A stretch of 64,000 nucleotides of DNA from Fen-1298 sp963833465 (GTDB lineage Bacteria; Bacteroidota; Ignavibacteria; UBA10030): positions 1,077,616 through 1,141,615 of the forward strand of contig CAWHXW010000003.1 of NCBI GenBank assembly GCA_963833465.1. The letters are read 5' to 3'. Positions 9,629 through 18,813 of this stretch are shown here, in pieces. The position numbers were made by a program, and so were the translations under genes. The notes below the pieces were generated by a model. It saw nothing but the letters and a program-made list of their open reading frames with translations. It was not told where the DNA came from and ran no database searches. The number at the start of each line of letters is the position of its first letter. Positions within the stretch are counted from its first letter, which is position 1.

Positions 9629-10261
9629 ATGCAATTATCAACAATTCAAAAGTTAGGAGGTGTATCTCTCATTTTTGGTTCGGTTTTGTTATTAGCGTAT
9701 TCAATTTTATTTCCGTTATTGCTGCCTATGAGTGAGATGCTTACAAATTTTTCTCTGCTTGTTTTGAATCCAAACTGGATATGGATTCTCGCTGTTGCGT
9801 TAATCGGCGTCATTATGATGATTTTTGGTTTTGCCGCAGTTTATTCAAAATTATATACAGAGCCGGGGATAGTCGGATTGTTTGGGTTTATCTTTATTGA
9901 GATTGCATATATTTTGCAGGCGTGTAAAATAACTTGGGAAATTTTCCTTTGGCCGATTATTGCATCAAATCAAGCATCGTTGTTTCTTTTACAAGATTCT
10001 GTTATAAAGAACAGTTCACTTGTTTCAGTATTTAGAGGTATTGCAACCATAGCGATCTTTGCAGGAATTGTTTTTTTCTGTATCGCTCTGATTCGATCCA
10101 AGAGTTTTGCGAAACTTGGAGGAATTCTGATTTTCATTGGCGCTTTCATGTACGGGTTTGGTCCTCTTCTTTCAGTTTTTATTTCAATGGCAGGTATTTT
10201 TATACTTTCAATCGGCTGTACAATAATTGGTATGAGTTTAATAAAGAACCAAGCTAAATAA
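9629..10261 (+). CDS. Membrane protein, DUF4386-like, unknown role
   Basis: 210 residues with about six hydrophobic helices spread along the whole length and almost no soluble domain. A good ribosome site (AAAAAGGAG) lies just before the ATG. It resembles the loose DUF4386 group of small integral membrane proteins, but that assignment is weak. No catalytic motif is visible, and the gene is separated from the esterase by about 150 bases. Confidence 0.6.
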   Translation: MQLSTIQKLGGVSLIFGSVLLLAYSILFPLLLPMSEMLTNFSLLVLNPNWIWILAVALIGVIMMIFGFAAVYSKLYTEPGIVGLFGFIFIEIAYILQACKITWEIFLWPIIASNQASLFLLQDSVIKNSSLVSVFRGIATIAIFAGIVFFCIALIRSKSFAKLGGILIFIGAFMYGFGPLLSVFISMAGIFILSIGCTIIGMSLIKNQAK

Positions 10262-10325
10262 AGAGAATCAAGCATTCTGTATAATTGCCGCAATTGATGT
10301 ATTAATTTTAAAAGGCGAATATCAA

Positions 10326-10748
10326 ATGAGTCAATCAGTTTTAACAGATAAAAATCAATTTCCAAATGATGAAATAATTTTTTCGCATATCGGTAAAAAG
10401 AAAATATTGTGGATCTCTCTTTTTGATTATATCCATAAGCAATATCCGGAGATTAAGGAGGAGTGGCGATATTATAATGACGGTAAAAGCTGGCTGTTGA
10501 AAGTTACTAAGAAAGCAAAAACAATCTTCTGGCTTTCTGTCATTGATGGAACATTTCGAATAACTTTTTACTTTACCGATAAAGCTCAAAAGGAAATTGA
10601 AAACAGCCGCTTGCCTCTGGAATTAAAAGAGCAATATAAAACGGGGAAGAAGTACGGTAAAATAAAAGGAGTCACTATAACTTTTAAAAATAAAAAAGAC
10701 TATACATACGCAGGAGAGTTAATTCGAATAAAATTAGGTGTGAAATAA
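10326..10748 (+). CDS. DUF3788 family protein
   Basis: A 140-residue soluble protein. The pattern (WRYYNDGKSWLLKVTKKAKTIFWLSV followed by FRITFYFTDKA and LPLELKEQYKTGKKYGK) fits the DUF3788 family, which has no known biochemical role. The fold is probably a small alpha/beta domain. It stands alone, with 250 bases free of genes after it. Confidence 0.7.
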   Translation: MSQSVLTDKNQFPNDEIIFSHIGKKKILWISLFDYIHKQYPEIKEEWRYYNDGKSWLLKVTKKAKTIFWLSVIDGTFRITFYFTDKAQKEIENSRLPLELKEQYKTGKKYGKIKGVTITFKNKKDYTYAGELIRIKLGVK

Positions 10749-11008
10749 ATTTAAAGAAGTTCCTTGAATTTATGTGTTTATTCTTAAATTTTGACGGGAG
10801 TTGGCTATATTATCTTCCTTAAAAAGCGACAATCTCATCTTACATTTTTTTGCTTTTCCTTCTGAAGCGGGAACTCTAAAACAAGATAAGTTCATTATTC
10901 TTACATTGGTCTAAAATTCGGAACAGTTCAATCCAAAACACTTCTTTGAAATTTTGTTATTAAACAGTATATTTAAAAAATTATATTCATCTATTTTAGG
11001 TGATAAAA

Positions 11009-12864
11009 ATGACAAGTTCCGATAAAAAGAATGGAATTGTACAAATAAGCATTTGGATTCAAGAATGCCTTTTTTTACTTGTATGTTTCTTTTACCTATT
11101 ATTTCAAACTCGACCTGTTTTTTTTCTTGAATCACAAACACCAGTATTTTTTAAGGGCTTTGATTTTCTAAATCAATTTCTCAATATACCAGGTGGACTT
11201 GCAGATTGGCTTTCAGAATTTTTCATGATGCTTTGGTTCTCTAATTTTATTGGTGCATTATTTTTAACTATCTGTTTATGGCTGGTTACTCTATTAACAA
11301 AAAGATGGATTGAAACCTTAACTGAGATACGTCCGATCTATACATTCCATCTAATCCCTGCTGGACTTCTGCTAGTTCTTCATAACCAGTACCGATTTTC
11401 GTTTGAGTGTTACAATTGCGTTGATTATCAATCTGGCATCGGCTGTATTATTCATTTATTGGGCACCAAAACATCAAATATTCCGTGTTTCATTGGGTTT
11501 GATCATCTGTGTTTTGCTGTACTGGTTCACAGGCGGTGCATTTTTTCTGTTTGCCGTACTTTGCGGGCTGGATGATCTTTTATTCAAGAAAAGATTTGCG
11601 AGTGGTCTTTTGCTTTTATTGATATCGGCAGGCATACCGTTTGCGGCTTTCAAATACGTTTTTCTTGTTACCTTAAAGCAGGCATATTTACATAATTTAG
11701 CTTTTGAAAATCCAATTGACATTTGGATTACTGGTTTCACTCTCCCGGCATTTTTTCTACTCGTAATTTTAATTGCATTGCTTGCAAAGTTTTCCTTAGG
11801 TACAAAAATTGTTTAGGATATTTAATAAACCTGCCCATATTTGGAAATTGACAGCGGGGACGATACTCATAATATGTGGAACTATTTTATTTGCGAAAGA
11901 ATCTAATAATGACATAAAACGGAATGTTCTCGAAATTAACAGAGCTGTCTATGAGAACCGTTGGACTGATGTTCTTGTGTCTGCTCGGCATTGTTCGAAT
12001 TTGAGCCCGCTCGTTTCATGTCAAACCAATCTCGCTCTTTTTCAATCGGGAATACTTCTCGATAGTTTGTTTGCCTACGCTCAACCAAAAGGGCCTTTTG
12101 GACTTTTGATGGTTCAGACATGGTGTCTCGCATGGCCGGAGGCAGCAAGCGACGTAGCATGGAGACTCGGACTGGTCAACGAGTCTTTGCACTGGGGACA
12201 TGAAGCACTCGAGCATAAAGGTCCTACTGCAGTTATTTTAAATCGGTTGGGAATGGCTTACATGATGAAGGGTGAAAATGATGCAGCCAATCATTTTTTT
12301 CTGAATTCAGAAAATGTTCCTTTCCAAAGCAAAATTGCTGAAAATCTAATTCGCCTCAACGAAAATCCGGCGGAACTTATGAAAGACAGCACATGCAATT
12401 TTATTCGATCGTGCATGCTTACTGAAGATTTAATTTCACCAGATAGAATATCAACCGCTGAACTGGAACTGCTGTTAAAACGCAATCCTAAAAATAAAAT
12501 GGCTTTCGAGTACTTGATTGCATATCATTTATTGAATGGAAATCTAAAAGGAATTTGGGATCACATCCCGGATTTTGTCGCTTTAAATTACAGTAGAATT
12601 CCTCGTTCTGTTCAGGAAGCATTAATTGTAATTACTAGTATGATTCCAAATTTCGATTTGAACAAACTGAAAGGATGGGTTAAACCGGCAACTTACAATA
12701 ATTTTTTAGAATTCCGAAAAATTATTTTCAAACATAAAGATGAGAAAAGCAGCGCTGGTGCAAAGCAAGAGTTGCAGGCGCGGTTTGGTGACACCTATTG
12801 GTATTATCTGACGTTTGTCAAACCCGCTCCACGGCAATCGGAGAGTAAAAATGAATATCAATAA
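11009..12864 (+). pseudogene. DUF6057-like membrane protein with helical-repeat C-terminus, broken by two +1 shifts
   Basis: Three successive frames read as one ~615-residue protein. The first (from ATG 11009) has hydrophobic helices and the PGGLADWLSEFFM motif. The frame changes at the TTTT run 11396-11399 (dropping one T gives HNQYRFRLSVTIALI), continues through more membrane helices, and changes again at the AAAAA run 11804-11808 (dropping one A gives GTKLFRIFNKP). The last part looks like TPR-type helical repeats (LNRLGMAYMMKGENDAANHFF). It overlaps the next gene by 14 bases, and such pairs are likely co-translated. Role unknown. Two shifts in homopolymers point to read error or decay. 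Confidence 0.75.
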
Positions 12865-14446
12865 AGAAATCACAAAAGGTTTTTATTTAATTCTGTCTAT
12901 TCTGGTTCTCTTTCTGATTGAAGGCTGTTCAACACCGGAAGGTAGAACAGACATTCAATCGACAGGCAGAACGGCTAAAATAGATCCTGATTATTCCGGA
13001 ATTGTCATCCCTCCTAATATCGCCCCATTGAATTTTTCCATTAAAGAATCCGGACAAGATTATTTCGTTCGGATTCAATCTAAAGAAGGAGATCCTATTC
13101 GGATCCAAAACAGTTCTGGGAATATTAAAATTTCTTTAAAGGCTTGGAAACACCTTCTCGCAGAGAATCTTGGACAGCAGCTGATCATGGAAATTTTTGT
13201 TAGAAATCAAACCGGTCAATGGATTCGTTTCGATCCAATTGTGAATTACATTGCGCAAGATTCTATGGATAGCTATTTATCGTACCGAAGATTTGTTACA
13301 AAATTCAACATATATAAAAAGATGGGTATTTTTCAAAGATGCATGGAAGATTTCGACGAAAATCCAATCCTCCTTAATCGATTGACTTCCGATAATTGTA
13401 TGAACTGTCACAATTTTTGGCAGAACGGTACAAATCGATGGCTACTGCACTTGCGCAGCGCACCAGGCACTTCAATGTTGTTGGTAACGGATGGCAAAGT
13501 CCGCAAAATAGATACGAAGACTAAATTCAACGGGCCTGTTGCTTATCCAGCTTGGCATCCGTCAGGCAATTTGATTGCATTCTCGGTAAGCAATTTATAT
13601 TTATTTTTCCACCAGATAGGCGAATGTCGTGATGTGCTGGATCGAAATTCAGATATTGTTTTGTACGACATTCCTACGAATACCATTACAACAACGCCGG
13701 CAATCTCAAGTCCAGACCGTATGGAAATTTGGCCTGCCTGGTCACCTGACGGCAAATACCTGTACTTTTGCAGCGCGCCTAAAATAGAAACTTATGAGAA
13801 TCTTGACAGGCCAAATGATTTAGCGTACGAAAAAATAAAATATGATTTGATGCGGATAGCTTACGATCCGATAAATCGCACTTGGGGAAAACTTGAAACA
13901 GTCATATCTTCTGATAAATTAGGATTAAGCATTACTGAACCAAGAGTGTCGCCTGACGGCCGTTACCTTCTTTTTACGGCGGCTAATTACAGCCAATTTC
14001 CGATCTATCTCCCGAGTGCCGATTTGTATTTGTTAGATTTAACAAGCGGCAAATGGAAGAAGTTAGAAGTGAATAGTGATAAAGCTGATTCATTTCATTC
14101 TTGGTCGAGCAATAGCCGGTGGATCGTATTCTCAAGTAAACGAGATGATGGTTTGTTCACCAGACCATATTTCAGTCACATCGATTCTATGGGAAATGCA
14201 ACTAAACCATTTGTCCTTCCGCAGGAGAATCCCTTATTTTATAAAACAAATTTAGAAGTTTTTAATGTTCCTGAATTCTCAAAAGAACCCGTTCACACAA
14301 ATCCGCAAATGTTAGCAGATGCAGCTTTCTCCGATGCCTTAATAGCAAAATTGGATACAAATGTAATCCAAAATAGGAACACTGAGAAAACAAAGTCTGA
14401 TGCGAAGGCTCCAATTTCCTTGAAAAAGAATAAAATGAAACAATAA
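12851..14446 (+). CDS. Lipoprotein with CxxCH motif and TolB/PD40-like beta-propeller
   Basis: Starts at ATG 12851 and begins with a lipoprotein signal (FLIEGC). An N-terminal domain carries NCMNCH, a c-type haem-binding CxxCH. It is followed by repeats of the WDxxPDG/PD40 kind (AYPAWHPSGNLIAF, IWPAWSPDGKYLYF, EPRVSPDGRYLLF, SFHSWSSNSRWIVF), as in TolB propellers. It is therefore probably an envelope-anchored, possibly haem-bearing propeller. The start overlaps the end of the membrane-protein gene by 14 bases, suggesting the two act together. Whether haem is attached is not shown by sequence alone. Confidence 0.75.
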   Translation: MNINKEITKGFYLILSILVLFLIEGCSTPEGRTDIQSTGRTAKIDPDYSGIVIPPNIAPLNFSIKESGQDYFVRIQSKEGDPIRIQNSSGNIKISLKAWKHLLAENLGQQLIMEIFVRNQTGQWIRFDPIVNYIAQDSMDSYLSYRRFVTKFNIYKKMGIFQRCMEDFDENPILLNRLTSDNCMNCHNFWQNGTNRWLLHLRSAPGTSMLLVTDGKVRKIDTKTKFNGPVAYPAWHPSGNLIAFSVSNLYLFFHQIGECRDVLDRNSDIVLYDIPTNTITTTPAISSPDRMEIWPAWSPDGKYLYFCSAPKIETYENLDRPNDLAYEKIKYDLMRIAYDPINRTWGKLETVISSDKLGLSITEPRVSPDGRYLLFTAANYSQFPIYLPSADLYLLDLTSGKWKKLEVNSDKADSFHSWSSNSRWIVFSSKRDDGLFTRPYFSHIDSMGNATKPFVLPQENPLFYKTNLEVFNVPEFSKEPVHTNPQMLADAAFSDALIAKLDTNVIQNRNTEKTKSDAKAPISLKKNKMKQ

Positions 14447-14468
14447 GCGTGGAATTTTAAAAAGTAGC

Positions 14469-14612
14469 ATGGCATATTCGGGAGAAAAGCAAAAATATGA
14501 AAAAGTAGGTGTTTGGATTCAAGAGTCTCTTTTTTTCTATTGTGTTTCTTCTGTCTATTACTTCAAATTCATACCATTTTTATTAACGAACCGTTGTTGC
14601 ATGTTTTTTAAA
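14469..14612 (+). pseudogene. Remnant of a second DUF6057-like gene (N-terminus only)
   Basis: From ATG 14469 the frame reads MAYSGEKQKYEKVGVWIQES and then drifts. One base over, the reading FLLCFFCLLLQIHTIFINEP continues until a stop near 14610. This matches the N-terminus of the membrane protein that starts at 11009 (SIWIQECLFLLVCFFYLLFQ), so it is a decayed partial copy lying just after the PD40 lipoprotein. Confidence 0.6.
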
Positions 14613-14720
14613 GGAGTTAGTTCGCTGATGTGACTTTGAAGGCGAATGTCAAAAGTAAATTCAGATACACAATTCCAAACTCGAATGAGAGAAGAAACAA
14701 AGTAATAAATGAGGTAGTAG

Positions 14721-15911
14721 ATGATTCAGCGTTCTGTTGAGCAGTATTCCACATATAAAATTTTTATAACATCACTGAGTAACCAAATGTTTATCAGTGC
14801 TTCGGTTCTGAAAAGAGACGCAGAGCTGGAAAATACTATAAAAGAAATTTATGACAGGACCGCAGAATTATTGTCTGCCTCATCCTGCCAGATTATTCAT
14901 GAACGTTGCTTTGCCGACATTGGATTTCAAAAACAAATTCTCGAAGCCCGGAATAATGCGTTTCGTAAATGTGAAATGGAAATAGATATACCAGTTACTT
15001 TTGTAGAGGGAAAATCGTGTCTGGAAAACAAATTTGCCGGAATCCAAATAAGAGCTTTAAAACTTTTCCCGGAAAACAGTGTACGGACTATTCTTTATCA
15101 AGGAATTCCAAAAGGCAGAGCTTGGAACCTTGATGGTTCTACATTTTTTATGCTCCAGAATGTCAATGGAGGAAAAACAGGCGATTCAGAACACACAGAC
15201 AGAAAATCTCAGTCTGAGGCAATGTTCCGCCAAGCGGAAAAAATTCTGCGCACAGAAGGAGCAGTTTATCAGGATGTTGTACGAACATGGATTTATATAT
15301 CGGATATTTTAAATTGGTACGGCGATTTTAATGAGGTAAGAAACCATTGTTATTCGGATTATGGTATTCTTGGAAATATTGATTCAAAAGTTCAGGCAGA
15401 GCAAATTTACCTTCCCGCTAGTACCGGCATTGAAGGTAATAATCCTGATGGTCTTCCTGCAACAATGGATGTTTTTGCTATCCATCGACATCCGAAGAGC
15501 CCCGTTAAAGTTCGCCCGATATACAGTGCCAAACAACGTTCGCCATTTCGTTACGGGTCCGCATTTTCGCGAGCCATGGTATTAGAAGAATCAAATAATA
15601 AATTAATTTTAGTTTCCGGCACAGCTTCAATTGATGAGCAAGGGAAAAGTGTTTTTTTGGGTGATGCTGCTGCGCAAATCCGGCAAAGCTTGAATGTTGT
15701 ATCTGCATTAATAGCGCCCGAAGGTGCAACACTTCAGGATATATGCGAAGCTACGATATTTATCAAAAGTAAAGAAGATTTTTCGGTTTTCCAGAAAGTG
15801 ATCGAACAGATGGGTATTTTAAAAATACCTTCTGTTAATGTTATAGCCGATGTTTGCAGAGATGAATTGTTATTCGAACTTGATGCAGCGTTTATTCTTG
15901 AAAAAAAATAA
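14721..15911 (+). CDS. RidA-superfamily protein, chorismatase-like two-domain architecture
   Basis: 396 residues. The C-terminal ~130 residues are a YjgF/YER057c/UK114 (RidA) domain (LILVSGTASIDEQG, then ATLQDICEATIFIKSKEDF). The middle resembles the first RidA-like half of chorismatases (FkbO/Hyg5/XanB2 type), with GAVYQDVVRTWIYISDI and FNEVRNHCYSDYGI. Chorismatases hydrolyse chorismate to hydroxybenzoates or dihydroxycyclohexadiene acids, but the reaction here is not proven. No biosynthetic partners are visible on either side, so it may act alone. The start codon is not strongly marked by a ribosome site. Confidence 0.65.
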   Translation: MIQRSVEQYSTYKIFITSLSNQMFISASVLKRDAELENTIKEIYDRTAELLSASSCQIIHERCFADIGFQKQILEARNNAFRKCEMEIDIPVTFVEGKSCLENKFAGIQIRALKLFPENSVRTILYQGIPKGRAWNLDGSTFFMLQNVNGGKTGDSEHTDRKSQSEAMFRQAEKILRTEGAVYQDVVRTWIYISDILNWYGDFNEVRNHCYSDYGILGNIDSKVQAEQIYLPASTGIEGNNPDGLPATMDVFAIHRHPKSPVKVRPIYSAKQRSPFRYGSAFSRAMVLEESNNKLILVSGTASIDEQGKSVFLGDAAAQIRQSLNVVSALIAPEGATLQDICEATIFIKSKEDFSVFQKVIEQMGILKIPSVNVIADVCRDELLFELDAAFILEKK

Positions 15912-16388
15912 AAATGTTTCTATTGCTGGTTTCATTATAGAATTCATTTCTCTTCGTAGAATTTCTAACATAGCTAAACCTGACATTTCTGTTTGATGTA
16001 ACTCCAAGCTTTTACAATGATCTAATATGGCAAATTTGAACAACACCATGTGTTTCATATGGATTGTTTCTATTTGCAAAAACCAATTGTTTTGATTGCT
16101 TCAAAAACATTTTTTGTTTTAATGCGATTGCATTGATATCAGTTTGTTTTTCTTCTTGTTTGAACTGCCATTCTATTTTAACGACACATTATTTTGCATA
16201 TCGCTTGATTCAGTAAAGATCTAAAATGTAGAATTAGCTAAAATTGAAATTTATCATATTCTCCTTTTAATCTCGATTCAAAAAGAAAAACCGTTTGAAA
16301 AATTATTGCATCGCTTTACGTTATTTTGTATCTTACTATTGCAATTGAGTTCATTTGAAATCTTCCGAACATAATAACGAACTTATAC
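15912..16388. other. Gene-free, A/T-rich stretch before the tRNA genes
   Basis: About 480 bases with only short overlapping frames and no family resemblance. No strong hairpin was seen until the terminator-like stem at 16389. Probably an intergenic spacer between the RidA-like gene and the tRNA pair. Confidence 0.5.
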
Positions 16389-16453
16389 AATTGCCCTTCG
16401 AAAATTGCGAGGCATCGGGAGTGCCTAAATGATAAAGAGGGCAATTTTATTTT
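16389..16453 (+). terminator. Terminator-like hairpin ahead of tRNA-Cys
   Basis: Nine-base perfect arms AATTGCCCT (16389-16397) and AGGGCAATT (16438-16446) enclose a smaller GGCA...TGCC hairpin and run into TTATTTTT. Could be a terminator or the end of a short structured RNA. Confidence 0.5.
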
Positions 16454-16472
16454 TGGGTGACTGTCGAAAAGG

Positions 16473-16508
16473 ACTTGGTACTAAACTTGGGACTCAACTT
16501 GGTACTAT
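16473..16508 (+). repeat. Three 12-base tandem repeats
   Basis: ACTTGGTACTAA, ACTTGGGACTCA and ACTTGGTACTAT follow directly on each other, with a degenerate fourth further on. They lie 70 bases before tRNA-Cys. An overlapping open frame reads Leu-Gly-Thr repeats but runs into the tRNA and is not considered a gene. Confidence 0.5.
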
Positions 16509-16579
16509 TGATGCCAAAACTGGCACTATCGGGGTCAAGTTGTATGTTACAAGTGTCGAAAACAGAATAAAAACTAAAT

Positions 16580-16651
16580 GGCGCCGTACCCAAGTGGTAA
16601 GGGAGAGGTCTGCAAAACCTTTATGCAACGGTTCGAATCCGTTCGGCGCCT
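16580..16651 (+). tRNA. tRNA-Cys (GCA)
   Basis: Complete cloverleaf. The acceptor stem GGCGCCG pairs with CGGCGCC, the anticodon loop CTGCAAA holds GCA and is closed by GAGGT/ACCTT, the T-loop is GTTCGAATCC, and the discriminator is U73, as in Cys tRNAs. The CCA end is not encoded. Confidence 0.95.
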
Positions 16652-16725
16652 CAATAGCAAAAGAAAAGTTAGAAGTTATCAGAAAATGAAATTTGTTTTT
16701 GCCTTTTTGATTTTGGATTGATATT

Positions 16726-16811
16726 GCCGGGATGGCGGAATTGGTAGACGCACAGGACTTAAAATCCTGTGTCCTGCAAAGGGCGTGCGGGTTCGAGTCC
16801 CGCTCTCGGCA
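16726..16811 (+). tRNA. tRNA-Leu (UAA)
   Basis: A class II tRNA of 86 bases with a long variable arm. The acceptor GCCGGGA pairs with TCTCGGC, the anticodon loop is CTTAAAA with UAA, the T-loop is GTTCGAGTCC, and the discriminator is A. A tyrosine recombinase gene begins 109 bases downstream, the typical arrangement for an element integrated at the 3' end of a tRNA gene. Confidence 0.95.
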
Positions 16812-16919
16812 CTGAATCTTAGATTCAATTTGATTCTATTGATTTAAATTACCGTCCCTCTTGATAAGTGTCCAAAAAGTGTCCAAATTTTATGAACTTC
16901 AAGGAACTGGAGGATATTT

Positions 16920-18044
16920 ATGCCGCATAAAAAAGTCAACTTGAAAATCATCGCAAGGGGAAAAAATAAAGTATATCAATTAGATTATCGCCTTCCTAGT
17001 GGTAAAAGAAAAAGAGAGACTTATTATAACAAGCAAGATGCATATCAGGTGAGAACCGAAATTGAAAGAAGACTCACTTCTCAATTAACTGGTATAGAAC
17101 CACTTGAAGAACGTAATATTGGGCTCGAACCACTTATTGATGAATACTTAAAAAAGAAAACAAGTTTACGAGAAAATACTGTTTTGCGTTACAATGATTA
17201 CAAAAAGCGTATCATTTATTTTTTTGAAAAAGAATTTCCGTTTGCGTTTTCGAATGTTAGAGGCATTGAATCAAGATATTTTCGGGAAATGATACGTTTG
17301 CTACTGATTGGTGACGATAAATTAAATTGGAGGCCGTGGAAAAAGAAAACAATAAATGATCTTATAGCATTTATGAGATCGGTTTTTAAATATGCCGTTG
17401 AAAAGAAATACATCCGTGATGACATAATGAAAGATATTGAACTATTTAAAATTTCAGAAAAAGCGGAACCACATTATTATGATGATATGCAGATGGAACA
17501 ACTCTTAAAACATTCAGATCCTCTGTGGGCCCCAATCTTTAAGTTTCTCTCTTTAACTGGACTACGAAGGGGAGAATTGATTAATTTAAGGTGGGAAGAT
17601 GTTCGGATTGACTCTAATAAAGCGCAGATTATAATTCAATCGCACGAAGATTTTCAAACTAAGACAGGTGGTGCACGCATTATTCCTTTATCTCCGAAGG
17701 CAATAGAAATTATTGAATCTATGAAGGGGAGAAACGAGAAATATGTTTTCGTAAATAAAATAAATCAAAAAATACATCCTAATACAATTTTGAACCAGAT
17801 GAAAACTGCTTTGAAGAAGGCAAATTTGCAGGGTAATTTAAAGTCACTTAGACATAGCTTTGCCTCAAAACTTGCTAGAAAAGGTGTCCGTCGCGAAACA
17901 ATAGCTAAACTTCTTGGGCACAATGATATAAACACTACCGCTGTATATGAACACCTATCCCCGAATTATCTAAAAACCGAAATGAACAGAGTCGATCAGG
18001 CAGACAATTTTTTAGATGAGGTTAAGACCGTTGCGATTGGATAA
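16920..18044 (+). CDS. Tyrosine recombinase / phage-type integrase
   Basis: 374 residues: an N-terminal arm-binding part, a SAM-like core-binding domain (~70-170) and a C-terminal catalytic domain. The first Arg is in LTGLRRGELINL, the second in SLRHSFASKLA, the His in LLGHNDINTT and the nucleophile Tyr in AVYEHL. The residue three before the second Arg is Lys instead of the common His, a tolerated change. It most likely drives integration at the neighbouring tRNA-Leu. It is not related to the integron-type integrase remnant at 56.7 kb. Confidence 0.92.
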   Translation: MPHKKVNLKIIARGKNKVYQLDYRLPSGKRKRETYYNKQDAYQVRTEIERRLTSQLTGIEPLEERNIGLEPLIDEYLKKKTSLRENTVLRYNDYKKRIIYFFEKEFPFAFSNVRGIESRYFREMIRLLLIGDDKLNWRPWKKKTINDLIAFMRSVFKYAVEKKYIRDDIMKDIELFKISEKAEPHYYDDMQMEQLLKHSDPLWAPIFKFLSLTGLRRGELINLRWEDVRIDSNKAQIIIQSHEDFQTKTGGARIIPLSPKAIEIIESMKGRNEKYVFVNKINQKIHPNTILNQMKTALKKANLQGNLKSLRHSFASKLARKGVRRETIAKLLGHNDINTTAVYEHLSPNYLKTEMNRVDQADNFLDEVKTVAIG

Positions 18045-18813
18045 TTAAAATACAATCTACCCCCTCCTGGGTCTCCTAATGAGGCGTACGGCTTCTACCA
18101 GTAAGGGGGCGTTGCTCACCTGCAAAACATTTATGTGGTAACTTTCCAGAATCCCCCCTTGGGGCCCCCTTTACTATAGCAAAAATCGTTTTTCTAAAAA
18201 TTGGGGGCGAATATTTTTGGGAGTCCTTTTGTTTTTCGGCTAAAATCACAGGTTGGGAAAATATTTTTTGTGCTTAAAACCCCATATAACACATGCCTAT
18301 AATGCGACTGACTTTAATAAGCGATTTGGAAAAAGAGGGGTGATGTGTTATATTATTAAGCGAAAAATTTGGAAACGAATTAATCGCACGACTGTTTTAT
18401 TGCGGCCCCGCCCGGGGTTTCGTATTAAAGGTTGTTGTAGTAAAAAGCTTATCTGAGGTAATTAATCAATGAGTGTACAAATTTTAGGTGATCGGTGGAA
18501 TCTGGATTTTATTTTTGAATCCTATTAAGATTTCGTTTGTACAATTCAAAATATTTTAGTATACTATAAGTATGTAGATTTAAATATATATCTCCCCAGC
18601 GTTTTCTGCTTCGCAGTTCCGTTCGGCTGATCCAAGATTACTTAATGGTCCAATTGTTTCATAGTCCATCACCCACATCGGCAGGTTGTTTTGAATAGCA
18701 ACTCGACTGATGGACAAATCGTTTGTCATCCACATCACGGCATTTCGCCCATTGTGCAGAAGTGTCGCGTGGTAATGATTAACGAGATCCATTAATTAAC
18801 AGGAATAATAACA
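18045..18813. other. Gene-poor stretch with nested stem-loop after the integrase
   Basis: CCCCCT (18060-18065) pairs with AGGGGG (18104-18109), and inside it CTGG (18067-18070) pairs with CCAG (18098-18101). The centre contains GCTTCTAC, the core also found in hairpins near 35.6 and 56.3 kb. Further on are G/C runs such as CCCCCC-TT-GGGG. Two short frames (18253-18456 plus strand; 18580-18792 minus strand, 70 codons) have no recognisable family and no convincing ribosome site. This may hold the element's excision or control region. Confidence 0.4.

Noticed and set aside
16429..16689. Open frame of 86 codons with Leu-Gly-Thr repeats
   Set aside because: It runs through the complete tRNA-Cys gene and a terminator-like stem, has no family resemblance, and its repeats come from the 12-base tandem DNA repeat.
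16920..18044. Recombinase at 16.9 kb as the integron integrase of the array
   Set aside because: It lacks IntI-like features and lies 39 kb away next to tRNA-Leu. The IntI remnant adjacent to the array is a different protein.
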